Shown in pieces: positions 24,266 through 34,438 of a stretch of DNA of 37,791 nt. Within the stretch, counting starts at the first letter, position 1. Each line of letters opens with the position of its first letter. The stretch comes from Flavobacterium frigoris. Its GTDB lineage: Bacteria > Bacteroidota > Bacteroidia > Flavobacteriales > Flavobacteriaceae. The notes beneath the pieces were generated by a model, which was not told the DNA's origin, searched no databases, and saw only the letters and a program-made list of their open reading frames with translations. Where the stretch lies: the NCBI RefSeq assembly GCF_900111075.1, contig NZ_FOFZ01000021.1, forward strand, positions 1 to 37,791, in the 5' to 3' direction. A program made the position numbers and the translations under genes.

Positions 24266-24700
24266 GATTTTACCTTTAGATAAGTCTGCAATTTACGTAA
24301 ATAGATTTATTTAAGAGGGTCGCCAGCATTTTTGTTCGATTCTTGCTGGCATTCGCAAGCTTTACCAAGTTTGTTGATTTTAAAGCAAAGTATTTTAAGG
24401 AAAACGAAAATACAAATTAGACGATAACACCACATATAACATGCATGAATTTCTACTAGTTTACTTTATTAAAAATAATTATACTCTTTCAATAAACAAA
24501 TCTTTGTACTCCGTGCCGATACATACATATAAACATTCTAAAATTGTAAAAAGCACAAAGCACAAAACATTCGGATTGTTAAATTTATAATTACTAATCA
24601 TTACTTAAAAAAATAAGATTATTAAGTATCTATAGAAATAGTGCTTACGATTTCCATGTAAAAATGCTCTTTAGTGAGCTGTGCCTGTTACAGTTGTGAA
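24266..24700. other. Non-coding interval ahead of the PLP enzyme gene
   Basis: No credible gene. It contains the inverted repeat GCCAGCA (24322-24328) / TGCTGGC (24344-24350), a tandem GCACAAA-GCACAAA, and a weak TACTTAA/TTAAGTA pair (24602-24628). The rest is AT-rich without evident structure. Confidence 0.6.
24322..24350. repeat. Inverted repeat in the leader of the PLP enzyme gene
   Basis: GCCAGCA and TGCTGGC are exact 7-bp reverse complements with a 15-base loop. In the minus-strand leader this gives a hairpin about 57 bases before the ATG. It could be an attenuator, a dispersed repeat or chance; it is not followed by a T tract. Confidence 0.35.
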
Positions 24701-25207
24701 TTATTTTATTTGTAGTTTCCAGTTGAATAATGTTTCCGTTTCTCCAATTTTAAGAAAATTATTTTTCAATAAGATTGTAAATGAACCAATATTTTCTTTT
24801 TCAGTAGAAGCAAGTATTGAAAATATTTTGGGTTGAGATTTTGCCCAATTTATTATTCCTCCAACGGCTTCTGTCATAAATCCTTTTTTTTGAAATTCGG
24901 TATAAGTACCATATCCAATTTCAATTTCCCCCTCTGAATTAGGTTCTCCAAAGAAACAAATGTCACCAACCATTTTGTTTGCCTGCTTTGAAATTACTGT
25001 CCAAAGTGTTGAGTATAAATAGTCTTTGGTTGTATCTGCTACGTTCGGTAAAATTGTTTTTTCTAAAGCTTCTTTAAGTTCAGCGGAAATTGTCCTCGAT
25101 GTCTCATTTAGATTTAATTCATTTTCCAAAGAGTTGTCTGCCTTGCTATATTTTATGAGTTGGTCGCAGGTTAGGGGTGTTAAAATAAGTCGTTCGGTTT
25201 CCATCAT
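24701..25207 (-). CDS. GNAT family acetyltransferase (RimJ/RimL-like)
   Basis: A 168-residue protein. METERLILTPLTCDQL is the typical start of RimJ/RimL-type N-acetyltransferases. IEIGYGTYTEFQKKGFMTEAV (about 95-115) holds the acetyl-CoA-binding loop, here Q-K-K-G-F-M in place of Q/RxxGxG/A. NIGSFTILLKNNFLKIGE is the usual late motif (S-x-x-x-x-x-K-x-G-F-x-x-x-G). The acceptor, a protein N-terminus or a small amine, cannot be told. It starts at ATG-ATG, so the first codon could be 25207 or 25204. Confidence 0.85.
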   Translation of the reverse strand: MMETERLILTPLTCDQLIKYSKADNSLENELNLNETSRTISAELKEALEKTILPNVADTTKDYLYSTLWTVISKQANKMVGDICFFGEPNSEGEIEIGYGTYTEFQKKGFMTEAVGGIINWAKSQPKIFSILASTEKENIGSFTILLKNNFLKIGETETLFNWKLQIK

Positions 25208-25371
25208 TTTGGGTTGTCAATTTATACATGGGTGATCTTTACAATAAGCACTAAAGTGAGTGTAGGTCTTAGTTGGTTTATTTCTATTGTGTCGTACTAT
25301 TTCTTGTGGTTGTCATGAAATAGTATCGATTAAGTTTTATTTTTTGCGTAAAAGAAAGCAGCAAAATCTTT

Positions 25372-25415
25372 CGCTTAACAAGAACATAGCTTTTGGCCAT
25401 AGTTTTTGTTAAGCG
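25372..25415. repeat. Long imperfect hairpin downstream of sdaA
   Basis: CGCTTAACAA (25372-25381) and TTGTTAAGCG (25406-25415) are exact reverse complements. Between them AAC/GTT and ATGGC/GCTAT (one G-U pair) extend the stem with single-base bulges around a CAAAA loop. It lies about 90 bases after the sdaA stop. There is no T tract, so it may be a transcript-stabilising hairpin or dispersed repeat rather than a classical terminator. Confidence 0.45.
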
Positions 25416-25505
25416 GGAGATGCCCTTATGATTAAAGATATCGGAACAACTGAACAATAACAGGAATAATTAAACAAATTGCGAGATACTGAAACAAGTT
25501 TCGTC

Positions 25506-26933
25506 TTAGCAATCAGACATATTTACCGCTACGGCGAGTCCACCTTCAGAAGTTTCTTTGTATTTGTTGTTCATATCCTTAGCCGTTTGCCACATCGTAT
25601 CAACTACTTTGTCTAAAGGGACTTTGGCGTGTTTAGGATCAGTTTCCAAGGCTAGTTCTGCAGCATGGATGGCTTTTATAGCGCCCATAGTATTGCGCTC
25701 GATACAAGGAATTTGTACCAATCCGCCAATAGGGTCACAGGTTAATCCTAGGTGATGTTCCATGGCAATCTCCGCAGCCATTAAAACCTGTTCTGGGGTT
25801 CCGCCCATCAGCTCGCATAGTGCTGCTGCAGCCATCGAGGAGGAAACGCCTATCTCTGCCTGACAACCACCCATCGCTGCTGATATCGTTGATCCTTTCT
25901 TGAAAATACTACCTATTTCACCAGCAACCAGCAGGAATTGTTTGATTTCTTTTTCACCAGCTTGATGGTTTTCAATCACCAAATAATACATTAATACGGA
26001 CGGAATTACTCCGGCGCTGCCGTTCGTAGGCGCGGTTACAATTCGTCCTAAAGCGGCATTGACTTCATTTACCGCCAAGGCAAAACAGCTCACCCATTTC
26101 AGGATTTGGCGAAATTTCACTTCGGTCAGTCTGATTTGTTCTAACCAGCTTTGTGGGTCGCTGTAATTTGATAATCCAATTAAATTTTGATGCATGTCAA
26201 AAGCCCTACGACGAACATTTAAACCACCCGGAAGGATTCCCTCTGTATGGCAACCAATGTACATGCACTCTAGCATGGTGTTCCAGATGCGCATCAACTC
26301 GTGGTCAATTACTTCTGGGGTACGCATGGATTTTTCGTTTTCATAAACGATTTCAGATATCTTCTTGTTTTCGGCTTTACAGTACGCTAAGACGTCGACT
26401 GCTTTATCTATAGGGAAGGGAAAAGCGCATTTTATTTCGATTTTCTTCTTAGCGTTCATTCGTTCTTCTTTGACTACAAATCCACCACCGATAGAGTAGA
26501 AGGTAGCGATATGTTTTTTTCCATTAGCTAGAAAAGCGGTAAATCTCATTCCGTTAGAATGAAAAGGAAGGAACTTTTTATTGAAAACGATATCTTCTGA
26601 AAAGGAGAATGGAACTAGAAACTCATTTCCTAAATGGATTTGGTTTTCCTCTTTGATAGTCTTGATAATTCCATCTATACTTTCTACCGGAATGTACTCA
26701 GGATCCTGACCGCTTAAGCCTAACATTACAGCTAAATCAGTGGCATGACCTATTCCGGTTAAGGATAGAGAGCCATATAAATCTGTTTTTACTCTTACAA
26801 CAGACTCAATTATATTTTTCTTTCTCAATTCTTTAAGAAAGCGTTCTCCAGCACGCCAAGGACCTAATGTGTGTGAACTAGATGGGCCAACACCAATTTT
26901 TAGCATGTCAAAGACAGAGATACATTCTTCCAT
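25506..26933 (-). CDS. sdaA: L-serine ammonia-lyase (dehydratase), single-chain iron-sulphur type
   Basis: A 475-residue cytoplasmic enzyme that deaminates L-serine to pyruvate and ammonia using a [4Fe-4S] cluster. ISVFDMLKIGVGPSSSHTLG (5-24) is the conserved start of the beta domain, and GSAGVIPSVL and GGCQAEIG lie in the alpha domain. The cluster cysteines C357, C399 and C410 have the same spacing (42 and 11) as in the E. coli enzyme (343, 385, 396). It appears to be a single-gene unit with a TATATTTG box 20 bases before the ATG. Confidence 0.96.
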   Translation of the reverse strand: MEECISVFDMLKIGVGPSSSHTLGPWRAGERFLKELRKKNIIESVVRVKTDLYGSLSLTGIGHATDLAVMLGLSGQDPEYIPVESIDGIIKTIKEENQIHLGNEFLVPFSFSEDIVFNKKFLPFHSNGMRFTAFLANGKKHIATFYSIGGGFVVKEERMNAKKKIEIKCAFPFPIDKAVDVLAYCKAENKKISEIVYENEKSMRTPEVIDHELMRIWNTMLECMYIGCHTEGILPGGLNVRRRAFDMHQNLIGLSNYSDPQSWLEQIRLTEVKFRQILKWVSCFALAVNEVNAALGRIVTAPTNGSAGVIPSVLMYYLVIENHQAGEKEIKQFLLVAGEIGSIFKKGSTISAAMGGCQAEIGVSSSMAAAALCELMGGTPEQVLMAAEIAMEHHLGLTCDPIGGLVQIPCIERNTMGAIKAIHAAELALETDPKHAKVPLDKVVDTMWQTAKDMNNKYKETSEGGLAVAVNMSDC

Positions 26934-26953
26934 AAATAGAGTCGTTTATGCCA

Positions 26954-26961
26954 CAAATATA
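26954..26961 (-). promoter_or_regulatory. Candidate sdaA -7 box
   Basis: The minus strand reads TATATTTG, matching TAnnTTTG, 20 bases before the sdaA ATG. No TTG stands at the expected -33 distance. Confidence 0.45.
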
Positions 26962-27162
26962 ACCGAAATTAGCAATGATTTATCCTAAAAGTGGACTAAT
27001 GTTAGTTATATGATAGAATTTGGTATTGAATTTTAATAATTATGTAATTAAAAGTAAGGTTGCCATTGTTATATAAATTATAATTCCCTTATACCCAGTG
27101 ATTCTCTGGTTCGAATTCATAACAGGAGTAGGCAGTCAAATTGAAATAATTTTAATAAAGTA

Positions 27163-29451
27163 CTAAAACGGATAGCCAATGGCGAGATTAAAAACCAGAT
27201 TTTCTTTTCGCCAGCTGCTGTTTCCAAAGCTTACTTGATCCAGTACCCAACGGTCTCCTTCCGGCAAATACGGTTTGCGGATAGGGAAAGCGAGGTCTGT
27301 TCTTAGCACCAGAAAAGAAAAGTCAAATCGCAATCCAGCACCCACACCCACGGCAATTTCTTTTAAGAAGTCTTTAGAAAATTGGGCTCCAGGTTTTTCA
27401 GGATTGTCCTTGAGCAACCAGATGTTTCCGGCATCGACAAATAAGGCGCCTTTTACGATATCATAAATCTTCGCTCGGTATTCTGTATTGAATTCTAGTT
27501 TTAAATCTCCAGATTGATCGGCGAGAAACGTATTGATAGTTGTATTTCCATTAAAACTTCCTGGACCTATGGATCGTGCCCTAAACGCTCTAATACTGTT
27601 AGTTCCCCCGTTGAAAAATTGTTTTATAAAAGGCATTTCATTCGAATTTCCATAGGCAAATCCTGCACCAGCAATAATTCTGCTGGCTAATTGCTTGTCG
27701 CCACCCAATTTTAAATAATGTCTAAACTCGCTTTCTACTTTTACAAATTGACTGAACGGCACACTAAATACTTTTACAGGATCTCCTTTTTTCAAGTTGG
27801 CTCCAGTTGCTAATCCAGTTATATTTCCAGCTAAATCTAATCCAGCTTTATAATAAAAGGTGTTTTTCCTTCTTTTATCCATAGTGTTGGTGTACGTGTA
27901 AGAGTAGGTAGGGCCAAAAATCAATTGCTTTTCGATTACTTTTCCAAGTGAGGCATTAGCATCTATTTGCTCTTGGTACAAAGGCGTCACGTTTTGCGGA
28001 CTGGCATAGGTGATTTCAGTGATGTTAAACTGATGTTCTTTGCGTTCATTCTCTTTCCATAAATAGCCAAACGACCCTTTGAATGTTTGTAGCGAATACA
28101 GTTTGGTTCTGTTTTGGAATTCATATCCCAAAGTCGCTTTGGTCTTAGGGACAAAACCGCTAGAGGACACAAAATGGAATGGAGCTATAATTCTGGGCCA
28201 AATTAAATTAGCCTCTGTACCAAAACGGTATACATTAAAACCGTTATTTACACCTGAGACTTGTACTTCTAGTCCGCCAAATGCAGAGATAGTTAGCAAT
28301 TCGGCGCCTTTGAAGACGTTTCTATTGCTCCAGTTTAGATTAAGTTCTGTACCTGTATAATTAGCCGAATTGGTTTTGGCCAATACTTCCACACGAATCG
28401 ATTTTTTAGGCAGTGGCGTGAGGTAGTAATAGGCATCGAGATAATTGCCTATGGTATCAGCGACTTTAAATTCATTTTTCACAAACTTAAACGTGCCCAA
28501 ATTGACTAATCGGTTTAGGGATAAATTATGATTGGTGCGGTTGTAAAAATCGTCCTTTTTGAAATATAAGGTGCGATCAAAAATTCTAGGTTTAAACAAA
28601 TTCTCATTATCTATAATCGTGATGTCGTTGTGTTTTACCGCGGTATTTGGATTAGCAACCAGACTATCTGCATTAATGGAATAATTGGGGTAAACGATGA
28701 TATCGTTGATTCTGTACTGCGTTTGCGCTAATTCTGGGGTTTCCTGTTTTACCTTGACAATTAAATCAACCTGATGGTCTGCAACCGTGCTATCAACCTG
28801 AACTTTAAGATAGTCAGCGTTGAAATAGTAGAATCCCTTTTCTTTAAGCCTCGCATCGATGCGCAGTCGTTCTTCTTTAATGGTGGTAAGACTGTAGCCA
28901 TTATCTTTTTTTAGTAACGTCCTGTCCTTAGTATCTAGTACCGCAGTGGAAAGTATTGCGGAATCCTGAGGGAATTTAATTTCTCTAATACGGTATTGTC
29001 TTTTGGGGTTTACGGTATATTCGGCCTTCACTTTTTTACCATTACGTGTAGAGTCAGCTGTTGATCTGGTGTTGAAGTAACCGTTGTTTTCTGCATTGTT
29101 TTGTAAAACTAATTTGTTGTATTCCAGATCTACTTTACTATAATAGACTGGAGCTTCTCCAACTTTAGTTTTTAGCCAATAGCGAAATCCTTTTTGCTTT
29201 TTTGGAGTACCAGCAATTTTATAAATAAATAATTTGGGTCTAAAGCCCAAAAAAGAAGAGTTAGGTTTGGGTCTGACAATCGCTTGAAATTCTGCTTTCA
29301 ATGCTTTGCGTTCTTTTTTTGGGGTTGCATCGCCTTCCACTTTTATTTTGGCACCCGTGTACAAAAATTCGCCTTCAGGTAAATTTCTTGTACCGCTGCA
29401 GCTCACTGCAAACAATATAAAAAGAAGATAGAGTATGGAATTCTTATTCAT
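27163..29451 (-). CDS. tamL: TamL-type Omp85 outer-membrane lipoprotein (BamA/TamA family)
   Basis: A 762-residue outer-membrane protein. The signal MNKNSILYLLFILFAVSC gives a lipid-anchored Cys18, unlike proteobacterial TamA but typical of the TamL branch in Bacteroidota. Residues about 35-330 form POTRA-like repeats (for example YRIREIKFPQDSAIL). Residues about 340-762 form the 16-stranded barrel, with FFNGGTNSIRAFRARSIGPG as the conserved Omp85 lid/latch region, and the chain ends in a C-terminal aromatic residue (GYPF). It follows tamB by 22 bases. Together they are expected to link inner and outer membranes and help insert outer-membrane proteins or move lipids. Confidence 0.92.
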   Translation of the reverse strand: MNKNSILYLLFILFAVSCSGTRNLPEGEFLYTGAKIKVEGDATPKKERKALKAEFQAIVRPKPNSSFLGFRPKLFIYKIAGTPKKQKGFRYWLKTKVGEAPVYYSKVDLEYNKLVLQNNAENNGYFNTRSTADSTRNGKKVKAEYTVNPKRQYRIREIKFPQDSAILSTAVLDTKDRTLLKKDNGYSLTTIKEERLRIDARLKEKGFYYFNADYLKVQVDSTVADHQVDLIVKVKQETPELAQTQYRINDIIVYPNYSINADSLVANPNTAVKHNDITIIDNENLFKPRIFDRTLYFKKDDFYNRTNHNLSLNRLVNLGTFKFVKNEFKVADTIGNYLDAYYYLTPLPKKSIRVEVLAKTNSANYTGTELNLNWSNRNVFKGAELLTISAFGGLEVQVSGVNNGFNVYRFGTEANLIWPRIIAPFHFVSSSGFVPKTKATLGYEFQNRTKLYSLQTFKGSFGYLWKENERKEHQFNITEITYASPQNVTPLYQEQIDANASLGKVIEKQLIFGPTYSYTYTNTMDKRRKNTFYYKAGLDLAGNITGLATGANLKKGDPVKVFSVPFSQFVKVESEFRHYLKLGGDKQLASRIIAGAGFAYGNSNEMPFIKQFFNGGTNSIRAFRARSIGPGSFNGNTTINTFLADQSGDLKLEFNTEYRAKIYDIVKGALFVDAGNIWLLKDNPEKPGAQFSKDFLKEIAVGVGAGLRFDFSFLVLRTDLAFPIRKPYLPEGDRWVLDQVSFGNSSWRKENLVFNLAIGYPF

Positions 29452-29473
29452 CAGACTGCTGTTTGGAAAGTTC

Positions 29474-32400
29474 TTATTTGACTTTATTTTTCTTTCTTTC
29501 TGTATTTACTTTTTTAAATAACTCTTTAAATTCATTATAATCTAAAGTAATTACAAAAGCAATTCCAGTTTCAACCACCTGGCCTTGAAGTGCTACCTGG
29601 TATTTATTGATGCGATACGCTTTTAATTTATATCTTCCGTCTTTAGAGAGTTGATATTCTATCGTAACATCACCTGCAATGGTATTGGCATCCTGATTTT
29701 GTTGTTGTGGTCCTTCTAGGCCAAAGCTGCTTCCTATAGTAACTTTCAGGCGATCATTTAGCAGTTTTTTAGAAATCCCAACATTTAAATCGGTTTTATT
29801 TTCCAGTTGTCCCGTGGTATAATCTTGTGAGGAAGCTAAATCAAAATTCAGTTCGACACCGCTTATTAAATCACCAGCTAGGTTATTTAATTGTTGTGAC
29901 AGGATTTTACTAGCACTTTCTCTGGCGAGAGACGAAACGGTAGTTCCTCCGGATTCGCTGGCAAATGGATTTTCACCTATAAAACGGTTCAGTAGGAGTA
30001 GAGCAAACACTTGTTTGTTCAACTCATCTGGTTGCTGACGTAATTGGGTTAGTTTAGATTGGGTTGTATTGATAATTTCTGTAGAAACACTATTGTTTCC
30101 TTCTGGTAGGATAATATCAAAAGATATAGTAGGCTTCATCAGTTCGCCTTTCATTTTCAATTCGGTTTCAAAAGGAATTTTTTGCTTGTATGTGTTTCTC
30201 ACATAAGCCGTAACATTGATTAATTGGTCGCCCACAAGATCAATCGGTGCAGCTTCATTTTTATAAACTGCTGTGATATTTATATCAGCTGCCGTTGGTT
30301 CCCCAGTCCATAGAATATAACTACCGCTTTTAATGTTAAACTTGCGTTTAATCAAATTAAAATTCATTTCATAGGATCCTTCTTTCAACTCATACCTTCC
30401 AGTTAAAGTTGTTTTTCCGGATGGATCAATACCACCGGTTAATTGGGCTTCGCCTTTTAATTGGAGAAAGTCGCCATTGGCTTTGTCGATGACAATTGAT
30501 AATTCAGCGTCCTTATCCACTTCGATATTTACAGAGGCATTGATGCCTGTAATTTCAAGATTACTTAATGCTTCATCGGCTCTTAACGTCTTATGGATCA
30601 TCGGTGGGTTATCTTGGTCTATAAATTCAACAATACCTTCTCTATCTGCAATCGAAGGATCAGACTGTGGCATAACAATCGTGAACTTAGTGTCTTTGTT
30701 CACTTTGATATTCCCGTCCACAACAGGATTGTTGAATGTACCGCCAATTCTCAAATGATTGTCTAAATACAATTCGCCATAATACAAATCATTGTCTTTT
30801 TCCTGAGAATTGATGGCTTTAAAATTCACGGCATCTAGCGTTAAATCATAGCCGATGTTGCTGATGTTTTGAGTATTGACTTTTCCGTTGATATCTAAAT
30901 CATTGTTTTTTTCATCTTTTATGATAAAATGATTGAAAACGATGGTATTACCGGTAAAGGCAATTTTATCGTTGAGGGATTTAAAGGTAGAATTGAGTGG
31001 GGTTACCTTAAACCCTATGTCATTAAAAAGCAAATCACCAACTACTTTTGGCTGCTCTACATTTCCTGAAATTTTAAATTTTCCGGTAAAAAAACCAGTA
31101 CTTTCTTTTACGTTATCTAATGTGAAACCCTGGATGCTTTTGAGATTTAATCTCGAAATATCCAAATTCATATTCAGATTTCCATCAGCTGTTTTGTAGG
31201 TTCCGTTTAAATCAACAAGATTGTCCTGTCCGGTTAAGGAAACTCTGGTATTGTAAGTATTAGCTACGTTATTGTCAACATGTACGGTAATGGTACCCAC
31301 AGTGTCTTTCTTGAATGAAAAATGATCCACAATCAAATCAGAAGTGAAAAGAGGGGATTGATTCAAGTTTTTAACTACTGCATTACCATTGATGTTTCCG
31401 CTTATTTCCATGTCTCCCTTTACGGCAATATTGCTGATGGTCTCAATTTTAAAGTCTTTGAAGTCAATTGCCAAAGGTGCATTTGCTTGTTCAGACTGTG
31501 ACTGGATTTTAATGCTACTTTCTGCGTTGCTTAATTCAAAGTTATTGACATTAATTCCTTTTTTTCCAAAACGAACTAGGTTATCCGCATCCACTTTCCA
31601 AGATTCATAATTTAGTAGTAGATTTTTCGGGTCAAACCAAAGTTCATTATTTCCCGCTGACCCTTTTAGCTTTCCAGAAATTAGGTATCTTTCTTTGTCT
31701 TTTAAATCTTTTAATTGCAAGGTATAATCGGCCGTATTGTCTTGCACTTTTCCAGAAATAGAAGTGTAAGGCAATTGGAATTGGCTGTTTTGAATGTCAT
31801 CTACCACAAGAGTATATACTAAAGCATTGTCTTTTGTGTCTATTTTTAAAACTCCATTTGTTATTGTATTGCCGCCATAGACTAATTTAGGAATTGCACC
31901 ATTCAATATGATGGAATCATTGACCGTATTGTATATTCCGGTTATGGAAATAGGTTCAAGACTCTTTAGTTCAGGAATTAATTTTACTAAAATAGGACTG
32001 TCTGCAATTCCAATTTTAAATTTTAATTGTTGTTTTTCAGCAGCACTTGCTTTTCGAGATGGAGTAGGATTGTAATAATTTGCTACTGAATTTGATAGTG
32101 CATCTGCGATTGTTGTCAGCTTGTATTTTCCTTCTATTTCAGCATTTAAAAATTGAGACTTAAACGACAGCATATTTTTGTCTGCTCCAGAAGTAACAAT
32201 CATAGTTATGGAATCCATTACAAACTGCTCTTTTTCATCGGCAATAGTAAGATTGACAATATTAAATTTCCCATTAAGATAATCAAGATCAACAGCCTGA
32301 ATATCTGCATCTAGTACTCCTCGTATCTTCATAGGTCCTGCATGTAGATTCAGTTTTTCAAGATCGGCAACATCGACATTTAACTTTATTTTCCCGCTAG

Positions 32401-34438
32401 GGTATTTGTCTTTAAAACTCCCGCTGCTTACTAAGTCAAACGTTAAATTAGGATCGTTACTAGTAGCAGTGGCTTGGAACAGACTCTTGTTGATTGTTCC
32501 TGTAAGGTCGAGGTTGCTATAATTGTATTTATTATAATTAATTTTTCCTATGGTTCCTTTTAAATTGGCATCAGCTGTTTTTGCATCTAATCCAGTTCCT
32601 TTTATAGTTGCACTCCCACTTATTTTTCCTATCGAATTATTCTTAATTAGTTTTCCGAGATCGAAATTTTTGAGGGTTGCTTTAACATCGTATTTTTCTT
32701 TGTTCTTTATTCGTTGATCAAATAGAGCATTGATTTTGGCAGGACCAAAACTACTTCCTAAAACCAAATCAGTAGCGAAGTTATTTATAGTTCCTTTAAA
32801 AGTTCCCTTGGCAGTAAATGCTGCAGGTAAACTAATCGAATTTGGAATCGTTTCTTTTGGTAGGAAGACATTAAAATCGGTTGCGGTCGATGCAAATTCT
32901 TTTATGTCCAAATCAAAATACGCTTTTTGGGTGTTTGGTAAACCGGTGATGGTTCCGCTACCCACAATTTTTGTATTGCCTATGCCGCTGATTTCTAAAC
33001 TCGGAATTTCAATCGCTCCTAACTTACCAAACACTTTGCTATTTATCTGAAGTATAGCATTTGGATTATCCTTAAAAGGCACGGTATTAGCTAAATTCGG
33101 AACAAAAAGCAAAATGTCTTTAAATCCTACGCTACTTTTTTTCAAAGTGGCATTAATGCTTAATTCTTCTAAATTATCACTAATGGATGCAATAGAGGGA
33201 TAACCGATAAGGATTTCGTCTTTTATTAAAGTCTGTGGTGTTTTTAAGTATAAGTTTTTGAGAAAAGAATTCGTTTTTCCATAGAAAAAATCTGCTTTAA
33301 AGGATAGAACGTCGAGACCACTGTGTTCTTTTGCTTTAAAAGCACTTATTTTTCCGGAGGTACTTACAGAACTGTAATGGATGTCTTGAGCGTTAAAACT
33401 TAGCGATTGTAATTTTAAATGGTTGTGATCAAATCCTTTTGTTATCGGAGCAATATTGTTATTGTCATAGTTAAAATCAACCCTTTTGATATTGGATTCT
33501 CTGACTTTAAAATCCCAGTCCCTGCTCGCAGTTAAGGCTGATTCTTTTTTTTCCGTTTTTTTTTCTGATTTACCAAAGGCTACTTTTCCGTTTGCATCCG
33601 ATAAATTAAGGACATCAATCAGGAAAAAATGGTTGTAAAAGTCGGTTTTGTCAAATTTAGCTAGTCCCTTTTTTAATGAAATAGTAGCGCTTAATTTATT
33701 GACTTCGTCCTGATAATCCAACGCTATTTTAGAAAGGTCGATTTCACCCAACAGAAGTTTATAAGTACTTTGTGGAGTATTGTCCTCCTGAGTTTTAATC
33801 TGTGTAATGCCTTGTTTAAATTTAAGGTTCAAACCTTTTATTTTAATCTTGGGTACTTCGAAATCTAAGGCATCTAAATCAAAAGTTTTTATTCGGGTTT
33901 CCAGATGGTTCAGTTTGATATACAGATCATTTTTGGAAAATGAATCGGTATATCTCAGATTTATCGTATCCAGATTGATATTTTCAATTGAAAACGTCAT
34001 TGGGGCCGTGTCTGGCTTTTGATTATCAGGGGACGCAAAAGCTTTTATGATGTAATCAAAATTGAATACGGAGGTGGAATCTCTGTTGATATTTGCCGTA
34101 ATTCCCTGAAAATCGATGGAATTGATTTCTATTTTATTATTGATCAATTGAAACATACTAATGTCAACGGCTAGTTTATTAGCACCTAACAGGGTATCTT
34201 TTTTTAGGTCTTCAAAGTATACACCTTCTAGGATTATTTTCTTTGGAAACCCAATGTCAATTTTAGCTATGACAACCTTAGTTTTGATTTTATTTTGAAT
34301 ATATACTACTGCCTTATCCTTTGCGTAATTCTGTACGTAAGGGATTTGGATAAGCAGTAAAAGCAGCAAGAATAATACGATGATTGTTCCTACTGTCCAC
34401 TGGAAAATTTTCAAACCTTTTTTAAAATATTCTTTCAA
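29474..34438 (-). CDS. tamB: TamB-like translocation and assembly module protein
   Basis: A 1654-residue AsmA-like envelope protein. It has a basic start and one N-terminal transmembrane helix (about 16-34, IVLFLLLLLLIQIP), then a very long beta-rich periplasmic region with repeating LxLxGxxxG-like strands. The C-terminal DUF490/TamB domain begins around residue 1250; GDVTIEYQLSKDGRYKLKAY lies close to the end. TamB bridges the periplasm as a hydrophobic groove for lipid transport and works with its Omp85 partner, here the adjacent tamL. The length exceeds that of E. coli TamB (about 1259), as is usual in Bacteroidota. No clear -7 box was found upstream; CATCTTTG (34503-34510, minus strand) is one base off. 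Confidence 0.92.
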   Translation of the reverse strand: MKEYFKKGLKIFQWTVGTIIVLFLLLLLLIQIPYVQNYAKDKAVVYIQNKIKTKVVIAKIDIGFPKKIILEGVYFEDLKKDTLLGANKLAVDISMFQLINNKIEINSIDFQGITANINRDSTSVFNFDYIIKAFASPDNQKPDTAPMTFSIENINLDTINLRYTDSFSKNDLYIKLNHLETRIKTFDLDALDFEVPKIKIKGLNLKFKQGITQIKTQEDNTPQSTYKLLLGEIDLSKIALDYQDEVNKLSATISLKKGLAKFDKTDFYNHFFLIDVLNLSDANGKVAFGKSEKKTEKKESALTASRDWDFKVRESNIKRVDFNYDNNNIAPITKGFDHNHLKLQSLSFNAQDIHYSSVSTSGKISAFKAKEHSGLDVLSFKADFFYGKTNSFLKNLYLKTPQTLIKDEILIGYPSIASISDNLEELSINATLKKSSVGFKDILLFVPNLANTVPFKDNPNAILQINSKVFGKLGAIEIPSLEISGIGNTKIVGSGTITGLPNTQKAYFDLDIKEFASTATDFNVFLPKETIPNSISLPAAFTAKGTFKGTINNFATDLVLGSSFGPAKINALFDQRIKNKEKYDVKATLKNFDLGKLIKNNSIGKISGSATIKGTGLDAKTADANLKGTIGKINYNKYNYSNLDLTGTINKSLFQATATSNDPNLTFDLVSSGSFKDKYPSGKIKLNVDVADLEKLNLHAGPMKIRGVLDADIQAVDLDYLNGKFNIVNLTIADEKEQFVMDSITMIVTSGADKNMLSFKSQFLNAEIEGKYKLTTIADALSNSVANYYNPTPSRKASAAEKQQLKFKIGIADSPILVKLIPELKSLEPISITGIYNTVNDSIILNGAIPKLVYGGNTITNGVLKIDTKDNALVYTLVVDDIQNSQFQLPYTSISGKVQDNTADYTLQLKDLKDKERYLISGKLKGSAGNNELWFDPKNLLLNYESWKVDADNLVRFGKKGINVNNFELSNAESSIKIQSQSEQANAPLAIDFKDFKIETISNIAVKGDMEISGNINGNAVVKNLNQSPLFTSDLIVDHFSFKKDTVGTITVHVDNNVANTYNTRVSLTGQDNLVDLNGTYKTADGNLNMNLDISRLNLKSIQGFTLDNVKESTGFFTGKFKISGNVEQPKVVGDLLFNDIGFKVTPLNSTFKSLNDKIAFTGNTIVFNHFIIKDEKNNDLDINGKVNTQNISNIGYDLTLDAVNFKAINSQEKDNDLYYGELYLDNHLRIGGTFNNPVVDGNIKVNKDTKFTIVMPQSDPSIADREGIVEFIDQDNPPMIHKTLRADEALSNLEITGINASVNIEVDKDAELSIVIDKANGDFLQLKGEAQLTGGIDPSGKTTLTGRYELKEGSYEMNFNLIKRKFNIKSGSYILWTGEPTAADINITAVYKNEAAPIDLVGDQLINVTAYVRNTYKQKIPFETELKMKGELMKPTISFDIILPEGNNSVSTEIINTTQSKLTQLRQQPDELNKQVFALLLLNRFIGENPFASESGGTTVSSLARESASKILSQQLNNLAGDLISGVELNFDLASSQDYTTGQLENKTDLNVGISKKLLNDRLKVTIGSSFGLEGPQQQNQDANTIAGDVTIEYQLSKDGRYKLKAYRINKYQVALQGQVVETGIAFVITLDYNEFKELFKKVNTERKKNKVK

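Noticed and set aside
27100..27140. GGTTCGAATTC resembling a tRNA T-loop
   Set aside because: The bases around TTCGAAT do not form a 5-bp T stem, and no D arm, anticodon arm or acceptor stem could be drawn on either strand.
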